NCBI GenBank assembly: GCA_004297625.1
Contig: SCTY01000070.1
Coordinates: 44,910-108,909, forward strand
Direction: 5' to 3'
DNA: 64,000 nt
DNA from: Betaproteobacteria bacterium
Lineage (GTDB): Bacteria > Pseudomonadota > Gammaproteobacteria > Burkholderiales > SG8-39
This document shows positions 33,258-41,491 of this stretch, piece by piece. A program made the translations under genes and the position numbers. Under the pieces are notes generated by a model. The model was given only the letters and a program-made list of their open reading frames with translations, searched no databases and was not told the origin of the DNA. The number at the start of each line of letters is the position of its first letter. Positions within the stretch are counted from its first letter, which is position 1.

Positions 33258-33914
33258 ATGGAAAACACCCGATCGCGCCTTCACCCCCTGCTGACCGCGG
33301 CGGCCATCTCGGTCACCGTTTTTTCGGCCGTGGGCGTCGCCTCGCTCACCGGCCTGATTCCGCAATCGATCGGCTCGAGCAAGGAAACCGCCGCGGTCGC
33401 GCCGATCGCTACTCCCGGGATAGTCAAGCAGGTGGAGCCGGCGATCACCCCTGCGGTTGCGAAGCCCGTTAGGAAATCGGCCGGGAAAGCAACCGCGCGC
33501 AAGGTCGAGCCGGTCGCGTACCACGACGTCGCGGAACAGCCGCCTCTTGCCCAAGCAGAACCGCCGAAGCCGGCGGTGCAGCCCGGCCAGGTCGGCACGG
33601 TGCAGTCGGTGCGCGAGGTGGCGCAGCCCGGCGAGCACACCGCGCTCGGCCCGATCGCGGGCGGCGTGGCGGGTGCCGTCATCGGCAGCCAGTTCGGCCA
33701 CGGCACCGGCAAGAAGATCCTGACGGTGCTCGGCGCGGCGGGCGGCGCTTATGCCGGCCGCGAGATCGAGAAGCAGGCGCGCGGCACCCAGCGCTGGGAA
33801 ATCGACGTGCGCCTGGACAACGGCGGGCAGCAGACGGTGCTCAGCGAAGTCGCGCCGCCGTTCAATGCCGGCGATCGCGTGCGCATCGTCGAGGGCCGCC
33901 TGCAGCCCGTCTAG
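33258..33914 (+). CDS. Glycine-zipper 2TM-domain envelope protein
   Basis: 218 aa. One N-terminal anchor (LLTAAAISVTVFSAVGVASL), a Pro/Ala/Lys-rich linker (residues 45-125), then the glycine-zipper GPIAGGVAGAVIGSQFGHGT and ILTVLGAAGGAYAGREIEKQ, and a C-terminal beta domain (RWEIDVRLDNGGQ). This resembles SlyB/PcP-type envelope proteins. The ATG at 33258 is preferred over 33231 because AAAGGA lies upstream. A GTAAC-GTTAC dyad spans the lysS stop (33171-33185). Its stop shares CTAG with the convergent transporter gene. Confidence 0.8.
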   Translation: MENTRSRLHPLLTAAAISVTVFSAVGVASLTGLIPQSIGSSKETAAVAPIATPGIVKQVEPAITPAVAKPVRKSAGKATARKVEPVAYHDVAEQPPLAQAEPPKPAVQPGQVGTVQSVREVAQPGEHTALGPIAGGVAGAVIGSQFGHGTGKKILTVLGAAGGAYAGREIEKQARGTQRWEIDVRLDNGGQQTVLSEVAPPFNAGDRVRIVEGRLQPV

Positions 33915-34741
33915 AGCTTCAGCACAACCAGCCCCGCAAGCACCGCGCCGGTGGCCACCAGCCGCCGGCGCGTCATTTTTTCCTTGAGCACCACGGCGCC
34001 GAGCACCGCGGCGAAAATCACCGAAGTCTCGCGCAGCACCGCCACGAGCGCGACCGGCGCGCGCGTCATCGCCCACAGCGCGATGCCGTAAGCACCGAGC
34101 GCGCATGCGCCCCCTGCGGCGGCACGCCGCCAATGGCGGCGGAAATACGCGGGCACGGCGCGTCCGCGCAGGACGATGCCCATCGCGGTGATCACCACGC
34201 CGTTCGCGGCGAAGAACCATAGCGTGTAACTTACCGGCGCGGCCGAGGCGCGCGCGCCGGCAGCGTCGATCAGCGTGTAGGCACCGATCACCACCGCGTT
34301 TGCGAGCGCGAAGGCCGTCGCGCGCCGGTCGTGCGCGCCGGAAGCAAAGGCGAGGATGCCGATCGAAACGAGCAGCACGCCGAGCCACTCGTTCGCATGC
34401 AGCACTTCAGCGAAGACGAGCGCGCCGCTCGCGGCCACGATCATCGGGCCGCCGCCGCGCATCACCGGGTATACGTATGAAAGCTCGCCGAAGCGGTACG
34501 CGCCGGCGAGGAAGCCGAAGTAAAGAATGTGCACCGCCGTCGAGCCGGCAAGCCAGGGCCAAGAGGCGGGCGCGGGCGCCGGCAGGAACGGCGCAAGCAC
34601 CAGCGCGAGGAGTCCCGAGGCCGCCGCGACCGCGAAGGTGTCGAGCTGCTTGTCCTTGCTCGCCTTGACGAGAGCGTTCCAGCCGGCGTGCAGCAGCGCC
34701 GCGCCGAGCACGGCGAGCGTCACCGGGAGGGTGAGCTCCAT
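33911..34741 (-). CDS. EamA/DMT-family transporter
   Basis: 276 aa, about ten membrane segments in two EamA repeats; YVYPVMRGGGPMIVAASGAL marks repeat 1 and LVAVLRETSVIFAAVLGAVV with LKEKMTRRRLVATGAVLAG marks repeat 2. A drug/metabolite exporter of unknown substrate. It is the last gene of the long minus-strand run that begins at phaC, 7 bp after the patatin gene. Confidence 0.87.
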   Translation of the reverse strand: MELTLPVTLAVLGAALLHAGWNALVKASKDKQLDTFAVAAASGLLALVLAPFLPAPAPASWPWLAGSTAVHILYFGFLAGAYRFGELSYVYPVMRGGGPMIVAASGALVFAEVLHANEWLGVLLVSIGILAFASGAHDRRATAFALANAVVIGAYTLIDAAGARASAAPVSYTLWFFAANGVVITAMGIVLRGRAVPAYFRRHWRRAAAGGACALGAYGIALWAMTRAPVALVAVLRETSVIFAAVLGAVVLKEKMTRRRLVATGAVLAGLVVLKL

Positions 34742-34748
34742 CAGGGGG

Positions 34749-35642
34749 TCAGCCGATCACCTGCTGGAGCAGCGGTCCCATACGCTCCACCGCCGCGCGG
34801 CCTTCCTCGATGGCTTCCTTCCCGCGGTGATAGTCCATGGTCGCGAAGTCGGGTAGCAGCGGCGTGAGGAGCACGTCGGCCGGATCGCCCGAAAGCCGGC
34901 TCCGCGCCACGCGCATTTCCACCACGTCGAGCGAAGTGCTGAACACCTCGAAAATCGACGGGATGGCTTCATGCGGCTCGACTTCGGCCCCGGTTGCCTT
35001 CTTCTCCACCCAGCCCGGCCGCAGGCGCGCCAGCCATCCGGGCACTTCGCGCGGCGCGACCGCACGGCCGCGCTCGCGGTAAGGACCCAGCTTGCCCCAG
35101 CTGAGATCGACTGCGATGACGAGCTCCGCGCCCAGCGCCCGGCACATGGAAACCGGAACCGGATTGACCAGCCCGCCGTCGACCAGCACCACGTTGTCGC
35201 GCAGCACCGGCGTGAAAAGCCCCGGCATCGCACACGAAGCGCGCACCGCCTCGAAAACCTTGCCGTGCCGCAGCCAGAGCTCGCGCCCCGAGTAGAGCTC
35301 GGTGGCGATCGCCCCGTAGGGGATCGGCAGATCGTCGATTTCCTGGTCGTGGAACATCGTGCGGAACAGCGTGAAAAGACGATTGCCGCGGATGAGGCCG
35401 CCGCGCCACGTAAGGTCCATCAGGCGCACCACGGTCGTCCACGCAAGGCCGGTCACCCATTTCTCGAGCTGCGCGAGCTGCCCCGAAGCGTAGGCCGCGC
35501 CGACGAGCGCGCCGATCGAGGTCCCGCAGACGAGGTCGGGCTTGATGCCGCGCTCTTCGAGCCCGCGGATCGCGCCGATGTGCGCCCAGCCGCGTGCGCT
35601 GCCCGAGCCGAGGGCAAGTCCTATGCGGGGTTTGCTGCGCAC
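34749..35642 (-). CDS. Patatin-like phospholipase (RssA type)
   Basis: 297 aa. Oxyanion-hole glycine run GSGSARGWAHIGAIRGLEE, nucleophile GTSIGA (Ser44) and the catalytic Asp in VDGGLVNPVPV form the Ser-Asp dyad. It hydrolyses acyl esters of lipids. There is no signal peptide. It lies 22 bp after the second thiolase in the pha-rimO run; a role in lipid or granule turnover is speculative. Confidence 0.9.
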   Translation of the reverse strand: MRSKPRIGLALGSGSARGWAHIGAIRGLEERGIKPDLVCGTSIGALVGAAYASGQLAQLEKWVTGLAWTTVVRLMDLTWRGGLIRGNRLFTLFRTMFHDQEIDDLPIPYGAIATELYSGRELWLRHGKVFEAVRASCAMPGLFTPVLRDNVVLVDGGLVNPVPVSMCRALGAELVIAVDLSWGKLGPYRERGRAVAPREVPGWLARLRPGWVEKKATGAEVEPHEAIPSIFEVFSTSLDVVEMRVARSRLSGDPADVLLTPLLPDFATMDYHRGKEAIEEGRAAVERMGPLLQQVIG

Positions 35643-35664
35643 GCCGCAGAGTGTAGCTGCTTCG

Positions 35665-36849
35665 CTACGCCCGCTCGAAGATGGCGGCGATGCCCTGTCC
35701 GCCGCCGATGCACATCGTGACGAGCGCGTAGCGCTTCTGCGTGCGCTCGAGCTCGTAGAGCGCTTTCACGGTCAGGAGGGCGCCGGTCGCGCCGATGGGG
35801 TGGCCGAGGGCCACCGCGCCGCCGTTCGGATTCACCTTGGCCGGATCGAGTCCGAGATCTTTCGTCACCGCCATCGCCTGCACCGCGAACGCCTCGTTCG
35901 ATTCGATGACGTCCATGTCGGCAGGCTTGAGCCCCGCTTTTTCGAACACGCGCTTCACCGCGGGAATGGGGCCGAGGCCCATGAGCTGGGGCTCGACGCC
36001 GGCGTGCGCGTACGCGACCAGCCGCGCGAGCGGCTTGATCTCCGCGTTTTTCGCAGACTCCGAGCTCATCAGGACGACGGCGGCGCCGGCGTCGTTGATG
36101 CCCGAGGCATTGCCGGCCGTGACGGTGCCGTCCTTCTTGAACACCGTTTTCAGCTTCGCGAGGTCTTCCATCCTCGTTCCCTTGCGCACGTGCTCGTCGG
36201 CGGTGAACTGCTCCACGCCCTTCTTGGTCTTCAGCTCGATCGCAACGACTTGCTTCTCAAAAAATTTCTGTTCAATGGCTCTGGCGGCCCTGCGGTGCGA
36301 TTCCACCGCGAACTCGTCCTGCTGCTCGCGCGTGAAGCCGTATTTCGCGGCGATGTTCTCCGCGGTGACGCCCATGTGGCCGTGGCCGAACGGGTCGTGC
36401 AGGGCCGCGGTCATGGCATCCACCACTGGAGCATCGCCCATGCGCTGGCCCCAGCGTGCCGCGGGCAGGAAGTACGCGGCGCGGCTCATGCTCTCGGCGC
36501 CGCCCGCCACGGCGATGTCGCAATCGCCGAGCAGGATGTACTGGCTGGCCGAGACGATGGCCTGCAGGCCCGAGCCGCACAACCGGTTCACCGTGAGGCA
36601 AGGGGTGCCGACCGGGATCCCGGCGTCGATCGCCGCAACGCGCGAAAGGTACATATCCCTCGCTTCGCCGTGGATCACGCTGCCCATCGCCACGTGGCCG
36701 ATGCTCGCAGGATCGACCTTGGCGCGCGCGACCGCTTCGCGGATCGCCACCGCGCCGAGCTTGGTCGCCGGCATGTCCCTGAGCGCGCCGCCGTAGTCGC
36801 CGATTCCCGTGCGCACGCCTGATACCACCACCACTTCGCGATTGCTCAT
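35665..36849 (-). CDS. Acetyl-CoA acetyltransferase (thiolase), second copy
   Basis: 394 aa. Catalytic Cys in NRLCGSGLQAI, His in GGAVALGHPIGATGA, and the second Cys in VTMCIGGGQGIA. It condenses or cleaves acyl-CoA (acetoacetyl-CoA). It overlaps the rimO stop (ATGA) and differs clearly from the thiolase at 40308-41483, for example by SGVRTGIGDYGGALRDM at the start. Confidence 0.93.
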   Translation of the reverse strand: MSNREVVVVSGVRTGIGDYGGALRDMPATKLGAVAIREAVARAKVDPASIGHVAMGSVIHGEARDMYLSRVAAIDAGIPVGTPCLTVNRLCGSGLQAIVSASQYILLGDCDIAVAGGAESMSRAAYFLPAARWGQRMGDAPVVDAMTAALHDPFGHGHMGVTAENIAAKYGFTREQQDEFAVESHRRAARAIEQKFFEKQVVAIELKTKKGVEQFTADEHVRKGTRMEDLAKLKTVFKKDGTVTAGNASGINDAGAAVVLMSSESAKNAEIKPLARLVAYAHAGVEPQLMGLGPIPAVKRVFEKAGLKPADMDVIESNEAFAVQAMAVTKDLGLDPAKVNPNGGAVALGHPIGATGALLTVKALYELERTQKRYALVTMCIGGGQGIAAIFERA

Positions 36850-38123
36850 TTCAGTCTCCCGTAGAGATCGTGCGCATCCGCACGATCGATCGATACCTTG
36901 ACGAACTCCCCCGGCCTGCCGCCCTTGAACTTGACGACGCCGTCGATCTCCGGTGCGTCGGCTTTGGAGCGGCCCACGCCGGGCTCGTCGACCAGCACCT
37001 CGACGACCTTTCCGAGCTTTGCGCGCAGCTTTTCCCGGCTGATCGACTCTTGCAGCGCCATGAGGCGCGCGCGCCGCTCTTGCTTCACTTCGTCGGGCAC
37101 CGGATCGGAAAGCGCGTTCGCCGCGGCGCCCTCGACCGGCGAGTAGGCAAAGCAGCCCACGCGATCGAGTTGCGCTTCTTTCAGGAACCCGAGCAGTTCC
37201 TCGAATTCCCGCTCCGTCTCTCCCGGAAAGCCGGCGATGAACGTGCTGCGGATCGTGATGTCGGGGCAGAGCTTGCGCCAGCCGCGCACGCGCTCGAGGA
37301 CCTTTTCGGCGCTCGCGGGACGCTTCATCAGTTTGAGAATGCGAGGCGCGGCGTGCTGGAACGGCACGTCGAGGTACGGAAGGATCTTGCCCTCGGCCAT
37401 CAACGGAATCGCTTCGTCGACGTGCGGGTACGGATAAACATAGTGGAGCCGCACCCAAGCACCGAGAGTAGCCAAGGCTTTGCACAGCTCCGTCATGCGC
37501 GTCTTCGTCGGCCGGCCGTTCACGAATCCTGTGCGGTACTTCACATCGATGCCGTAGGCGCTCGTGTCCTGCGAGATGACGAGCAGCTCCCTGACGCCGC
37601 GCTTCACCAGGTTTTCCGCCTCCTGCATCACTTCGCCGATCGAGCGCGACACCAGGTCGCCGCGCATCGAGGGAATGATGCAGAAGGTGCAGCGGTGATT
37701 GCAGCCTTCGGAGATCTTGAGATACGCGTAGTGCGGCGGCGTGAGCTTCACCGGCACGAGATCCGTATACGGATCGTGCGGCCTGGGCAGATGCGCGTGC
37801 ACCGCCTGCATCACCGCCGCGGTCTCGTTCGGGCCGGTGATCGCCAAAACCGTTGAATGATTCTGTTTGATGAAATCAGGCTTGGCACCCAAACATCCGG
37901 TGACCACGACTTTGCCGTTCTGGGCGAGCGCCTCGCCGATCGCGCCAAGCGACTCCTCGACGGCCGCGTCGATGAAGCCGCAGGTGTTGACGATCACGAG
38001 GTCCGCCCCGGCATACGTGGACGCGGTGACATAGCCCTCGGCGCGCAGCTGCGTGAGGATGCGTTCGGAATCCACCAGGGCCTTGGGACAGCCCAGCGAG
38101 ACGAAGCCTATCTTCGGCGGCAC
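36846..38123 (-). CDS. rimO: Ribosomal protein S12 methylthiotransferase RimO
   Basis: 425 aa. UPF0004 domain with three Cys (SLGCPKA, NTCGFID, TGCLGA) for the auxiliary cluster, the radical-SAM motif CNHRCTFC, and a C-terminal TRAM domain. It methylthiolates Asp88 of ribosomal protein S12. It overlaps phaR by 1 bp and the thiolase by 4 bp, so it sits inside the PHA gene run. Confidence 0.95.
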   Translation of the reverse strand: MPPKIGFVSLGCPKALVDSERILTQLRAEGYVTASTYAGADLVIVNTCGFIDAAVEESLGAIGEALAQNGKVVVTGCLGAKPDFIKQNHSTVLAITGPNETAAVMQAVHAHLPRPHDPYTDLVPVKLTPPHYAYLKISEGCNHRCTFCIIPSMRGDLVSRSIGEVMQEAENLVKRGVRELLVISQDTSAYGIDVKYRTGFVNGRPTKTRMTELCKALATLGAWVRLHYVYPYPHVDEAIPLMAEGKILPYLDVPFQHAAPRILKLMKRPASAEKVLERVRGWRKLCPDITIRSTFIAGFPGETEREFEELLGFLKEAQLDRVGCFAYSPVEGAAANALSDPVPDEVKQERRARLMALQESISREKLRAKLGKVVEVLVDEPGVGRSKADAPEIDGVVKFKGGRPGEFVKVSIDRADAHDLYGRLK

Positions 38124-38701
38124 TACTTCTTGTCGGGGTCGGTCTTCTGCTGGGAGGAGGGGAAACCGGGGAAGGAGAGGCCCGAGAACATGTTGCGCGC
38201 CTGGCTCTGCATCTGCTCCTGGAACTGCGCAAACACCTTCTGGCTCTGCTCCATGTAAGCCTGCATCAGGCTCTGCATCGCAGGGCCCTGAAGGTTCATG
38301 AACTGCGCCCAGAGCTCCTGCGAGACCCGGCTGTTGTCGCCGTACATCTTTTGCGACTGCTCCTGCAGCGCCTTCTGGATGTCCTGGAAGGCGCGGATGT
38401 TGCGCTCGAGGTAAGAGCCCATCATGCCCTGCATGGCGTTGCCGTAGGAGCGGATGAGCTGCGACAGCAGGTCGGAGGAAAACATCGGCACGCCGCCCGA
38501 TTCTTCGTCGAGGATGATCTGCAGCAGGATCTGGCGCGTGAGGTCATCGCCGCTCTTCGCGTCGACCACCTGGAATTCCTCCTGCTTGAGCACCATCTGC
38601 TTGACGTCGGCCAGCGTGATGTAGCTGGAGGTCTTGGTGTCGTAGAGCCGGCGGTTGGGGTACTTCTTGATCAGCCGGAGCTGGCTTTCCATCGCGCCCA
38701 T
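38123..38701 (-). CDS. phaR: PHA synthesis repressor PhaR
   Basis: 192 aa. The DNA-binding domain is plain: LRLIKKYPNRRLYDTKTSSY and ITLADVKQMVLKQEEFQV. Then the accumulation-regulator repeats with ILLQIILDEESGGVPMFSSD, and a Gln/Met-rich C-terminal region (MQAYMEQSQKVFAQF). It binds both phasin promoters and PHA granules to release repression as polymer forms. No phasin gene is in the window. An AAGGAG site is upstream. Confidence 0.95.
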   Translation of the reverse strand: MGAMESQLRLIKKYPNRRLYDTKTSSYITLADVKQMVLKQEEFQVVDAKSGDDLTRQILLQIILDEESGGVPMFSSDLLSQLIRSYGNAMQGMMGSYLERNIRAFQDIQKALQEQSQKMYGDNSRVSQELWAQFMNLQGPAMQSLMQAYMEQSQKVFAQFQEQMQSQARNMFSGLSFPGFPSSQQKTDPDKK

Positions 38702-38717
38702 GGTGTCATGGTACTCC

Positions 38718-39464
38718 TTAATACATGTGCTGGCCGCCGTTAATGGAGATATTGGCGCCCGTCACGAAAGCCGCTTCCTCGGAGCACAGATAGATGATGA
38801 GCCCCGCCACCTCGTCGGGCCGACCGAGGCGCCCGATCGGGATTTGCGGCAGGATCTTGGAGTCCAGGATTTCCTTGGGAATCGCGGTCACCATTTTGGT
38901 GCCGATGTAGCCCGGCGAAATGGTATTGATGGTGACGCCCTTGCGCGCCACTTCCAGCGCCAGCGCCTTGGTGAAGCCGTGGATGCCCGCCTTGGCCGCG
39001 GAATAGTTGGTCTGGCCGAACGCACCCTTCTGCCCGTTGACCGACGAGATGTTGATGACGCGGCCCCAGCTGCGCTCCACCATGCCGTCCATCACCTGCT
39101 TCGTCATGTTGAAGCAGGAATCCAGGTTGGTGCGCATCACCGCGTCCCAGTCGGCCTTCGTCATCTTCTTGAAGGTCATGTCGCGCGTGATGCCGGCGTT
39201 GTTCACCAGGATGTCGATCTGCCCGCATTCGCCCTGGATGGTGCTCATCTTGCGCGCGCAGTCGTCGTAATCCGCCACATCCACGGGAAACGCCGAGAAG
39301 TTGTAGCCGCGGCTTTTCATTTCCTCCAGCCACGACCTGTACTTGGTGTTCGACGGCGAATACGTCACCACCACGCGGTAGCCCGCGTCCGCCATTTTCG
39401 TCGAGATGGTTTCGCCGAGGCCGCCCATGCCGCCGGTGACGACGGCGATCCTTTGCTTTGCCAT
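38718..39464 (-). CDS. phaB: Acetoacetyl-CoA reductase PhaB
   Basis: 248 aa SDR. NADPH loop TGGMGGLG, NNAGITRDM, catalytic Ser (INISSVNGQ) and YSAAK (Tyr/Lys), and a C-terminal ANISINGGQHMY typical of PhaB. It reduces acetoacetyl-CoA to (R)-3-hydroxybutyryl-CoA. It lies 26 bp after a second reductase and 16 bp before phaR. Confidence 0.95.
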   Translation of the reverse strand: MAKQRIAVVTGGMGGLGETISTKMADAGYRVVVTYSPSNTKYRSWLEEMKSRGYNFSAFPVDVADYDDCARKMSTIQGECGQIDILVNNAGITRDMTFKKMTKADWDAVMRTNLDSCFNMTKQVMDGMVERSWGRVINISSVNGQKGAFGQTNYSAAKAGIHGFTKALALEVARKGVTINTISPGYIGTKMVTAIPKEILDSKILPQIPIGRLGRPDEVAGLIIYLCSEEAAFVTGANISINGGQHMY

Positions 39465-39490
39465 AGCCTTCTCCTGGGGGAAAGGCGAGT

Positions 39491-40297
39491 CTACATCATG
39501 TGCATTCCACCGTTCACCGAGATGTTGGCGCCGGTGATATAGCCGGCCTCCTCCGACGCCAGGAACGCCACCACGGCGGCGATTTCCTCGGGGCGCGCGA
39601 GGCGGCCCATCGGGATCGAGGCGATGATCTGCTCGCGGATCTCCTCGCGGATCGCGCGCACCATGTCGGTCTCGACGTAGCCCGGCGACACCGTGTTCAC
39701 GGTGACGCCCTTCTTGACCACTTCCTGCGCGAGCGCCTTGGCAAATCCCGCCATCCCGGCCTTCGCCGCGGAATAGTTGGTCTGGCCGAACTGGCCCTTC
39801 AGCGCGTTCACCGACGAGATGTTGATGATGCGGCCCCAGCCGCGCTCGCACATGCCGTCGACCACCTGGCGCGTGACGTTGAAAACGCTGTTGAGGTTGG
39901 TGTTGATCACCGCCATCCAGTCCTGCTCGGTCATGCGCTTGAACACCGAGTCGCGCGTGATGCCGGCGTTGTTCACCAGCACGTCGACCGGGCCGACGAT
40001 GCTGCGCACGTTGTAGAACATTTCCGCAGTCGAGTCGAAATCGGCCACGTCGCCTTCCGCGGCATGCACCTTGAAGCCTTCGCTGCGCATGGCGTCGAGC
40101 CATTCGTGCTTGCGCTCGTAGCCGGGCAGGCAGCCCGCGACGACCGTGTGCCCGGATTGCGCGAAGCGCCGGCAGATTGCGCTGCCGATGCCCCCCATGC
40201 CCCCCGACACGAAAACGATGCGCGCGATGACCGGCCGGCCGCGATCCCGCCACGTTTCTTCCTGCGATGCTTCGATCACTTCGACTTCGCGTTTCAT
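39491..40297 (-). CDS. phaB2: PhaB paralogue with N-terminal extension
   Basis: 268 aa. Same SDR signatures as the adjacent PhaB (SGGMGGIG, NNAGITRDSVF, ISSVNALKGQFGQTNYSAAK, ISVNGGMHMM) but with about 20 extra N-terminal residues (REVEVIEASQEETWRDRGR). Identity to the neighbour is moderate, so it is an old or diverged tandem duplicate. RBS AAAGGA precedes the ATG. Its exact substrate is unknown; acetoacetyl-CoA or a longer 3-ketoacyl-CoA are candidates. Confidence 0.88.
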   Translation of the reverse strand: MKREVEVIEASQEETWRDRGRPVIARIVFVSGGMGGIGSAICRRFAQSGHTVVAGCLPGYERKHEWLDAMRSEGFKVHAAEGDVADFDSTAEMFYNVRSIVGPVDVLVNNAGITRDSVFKRMTEQDWMAVINTNLNSVFNVTRQVVDGMCERGWGRIINISSVNALKGQFGQTNYSAAKAGMAGFAKALAQEVVKKGVTVNTVSPGYVETDMVRAIREEIREQIIASIPMGRLARPEEIAAVVAFLASEEAGYITGANISVNGGMHMM

Positions 40298-40307
40298 CTT
40301 TTCCTTT

Positions 40308-41483
40308 CTAACGTTCGACTGCCAGGGCAACCCCCATGCCGCCCCCGATGCAAAGCGAAGCGAGCCCGCGCCTGGCGTCCCGCTTCTGCATTTCGTGGAG
40401 AAGCGTGACGAGCACGCGCGCGCCCGACGCGCCGATCGGATGACCGAGCGCGATGGCGCCGCCGTTCACGTTCACCTTCTTCGTGTCCCAGCCCATCTGC
40501 CGGTTCACGGCGATGGCCTGCGCCGCGAAGGCCTCGTTGATCTCCATGAGATCGAGATCCTTCGCCTCCCAGCCGGCGCGCGCCAGGCAGCGCTTCGACG
40601 CCGGCACCGGGCCCATGCCCATGTACTTCGGATCGACTCCCGCCGAGGCGAACGCCTTGATGCGGGCCAACGGCTTGAGACCCAGTTCTTTTAGTTTTTT
40701 CCGAGAACACAAAATCACTGCAGCCGCACCGTCATTGATGCCCGAAGCGTTGCCCGCAGTTACCGTGCCGTTCTTGTCGAACGCGGGCTTCAGGCTCTTC
40801 AATGCGTCGAGAGTCGTGCCGTGGCGCGGATACTCGTCGTCGGCGAAGATGCTCGGCCCCTTCTTCGAGGGAATTTCCACCGGGATGATCTCGTCGTTGA
40901 ACCGGCCCGCCTTCTGCGCCGCCTCGGCCTTGTTCTGGCTCGCGACCGCGAATTCGTCCTGCTCCGCGCGCGTCACCGCGTATTCTTTCGCCACGTTCTC
41001 GGCGGTGACGCCCATGTGGTACTGGTTGTAGACGTCCCACAGCCCGTCGACGATCATGGTGTCGACCATCTTCGCGTCGCCCATGCGGAAGCCGTCGCGC
41101 GAGCCGGCGACCGCGTGCGGCGAGAGGCTCATCGACTCCTGCCCTCCGGCGATGACGATGTCGGAGTCGCCGTTGGCGATCGCCTGCGCGCCAAGCATCG
41201 CCGCCTTCAGCCCCGAGCCGCAGACCTTGTTGATGGTCATCGCTGGAATCATGTGCGGCAGGCCCGCGCGCATCGCCGCCTGGCGCGCCGGGTTCTGGCC
41301 GGTCGCGGCGGCGAGCACCTGGCCCATGATCACCTCGGACACCTGCTCTGCGGGAACCCGCGAGCGCTCGAGGAGCTTGCGGATGACGAGCGCGCCAAGC
41401 TCGGAGGCCGGCGTCTTTGCCAGGCTGCCGCCGAACTTGCCGATGGGAGTGCGGGCCGCGCCGACGATGAAAATATCTTCCAT
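40308..41483 (-). CDS. phaA: Acetyl-CoA acetyltransferase PhaA
   Basis: 391 aa. Catalytic Cys in NKVCGSGLKAAM, His in GGAIALGHPIGASGA and Cys in LASLCIGGGMG. It condenses two acetyl-CoA to acetoacetyl-CoA for PHB. Its AGGAG ribosome site overlaps the phaC stop codon; it is transcribed just after phaC. Confidence 0.95.
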   Translation of the reverse strand: MEDIFIVGAARTPIGKFGGSLAKTPASELGALVIRKLLERSRVPAEQVSEVIMGQVLAAATGQNPARQAAMRAGLPHMIPAMTINKVCGSGLKAAMLGAQAIANGDSDIVIAGGQESMSLSPHAVAGSRDGFRMGDAKMVDTMIVDGLWDVYNQYHMGVTAENVAKEYAVTRAEQDEFAVASQNKAEAAQKAGRFNDEIIPVEIPSKKGPSIFADDEYPRHGTTLDALKSLKPAFDKNGTVTAGNASGINDGAAAVILCSRKKLKELGLKPLARIKAFASAGVDPKYMGMGPVPASKRCLARAGWEAKDLDLMEINEAFAAQAIAVNRQMGWDTKKVNVNGGAIALGHPIGASGARVLVTLLHEMQKRDARRGLASLCIGGGMGVALAVER

Positions 41484-41491
41484 GGAGTCTC

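Noticed and set aside
35665..41483. Recent tandem duplication of the thiolase genes
   Set aside because: The two proteins differ widely in sequence, so they are old paralogues rather than a recent copy.
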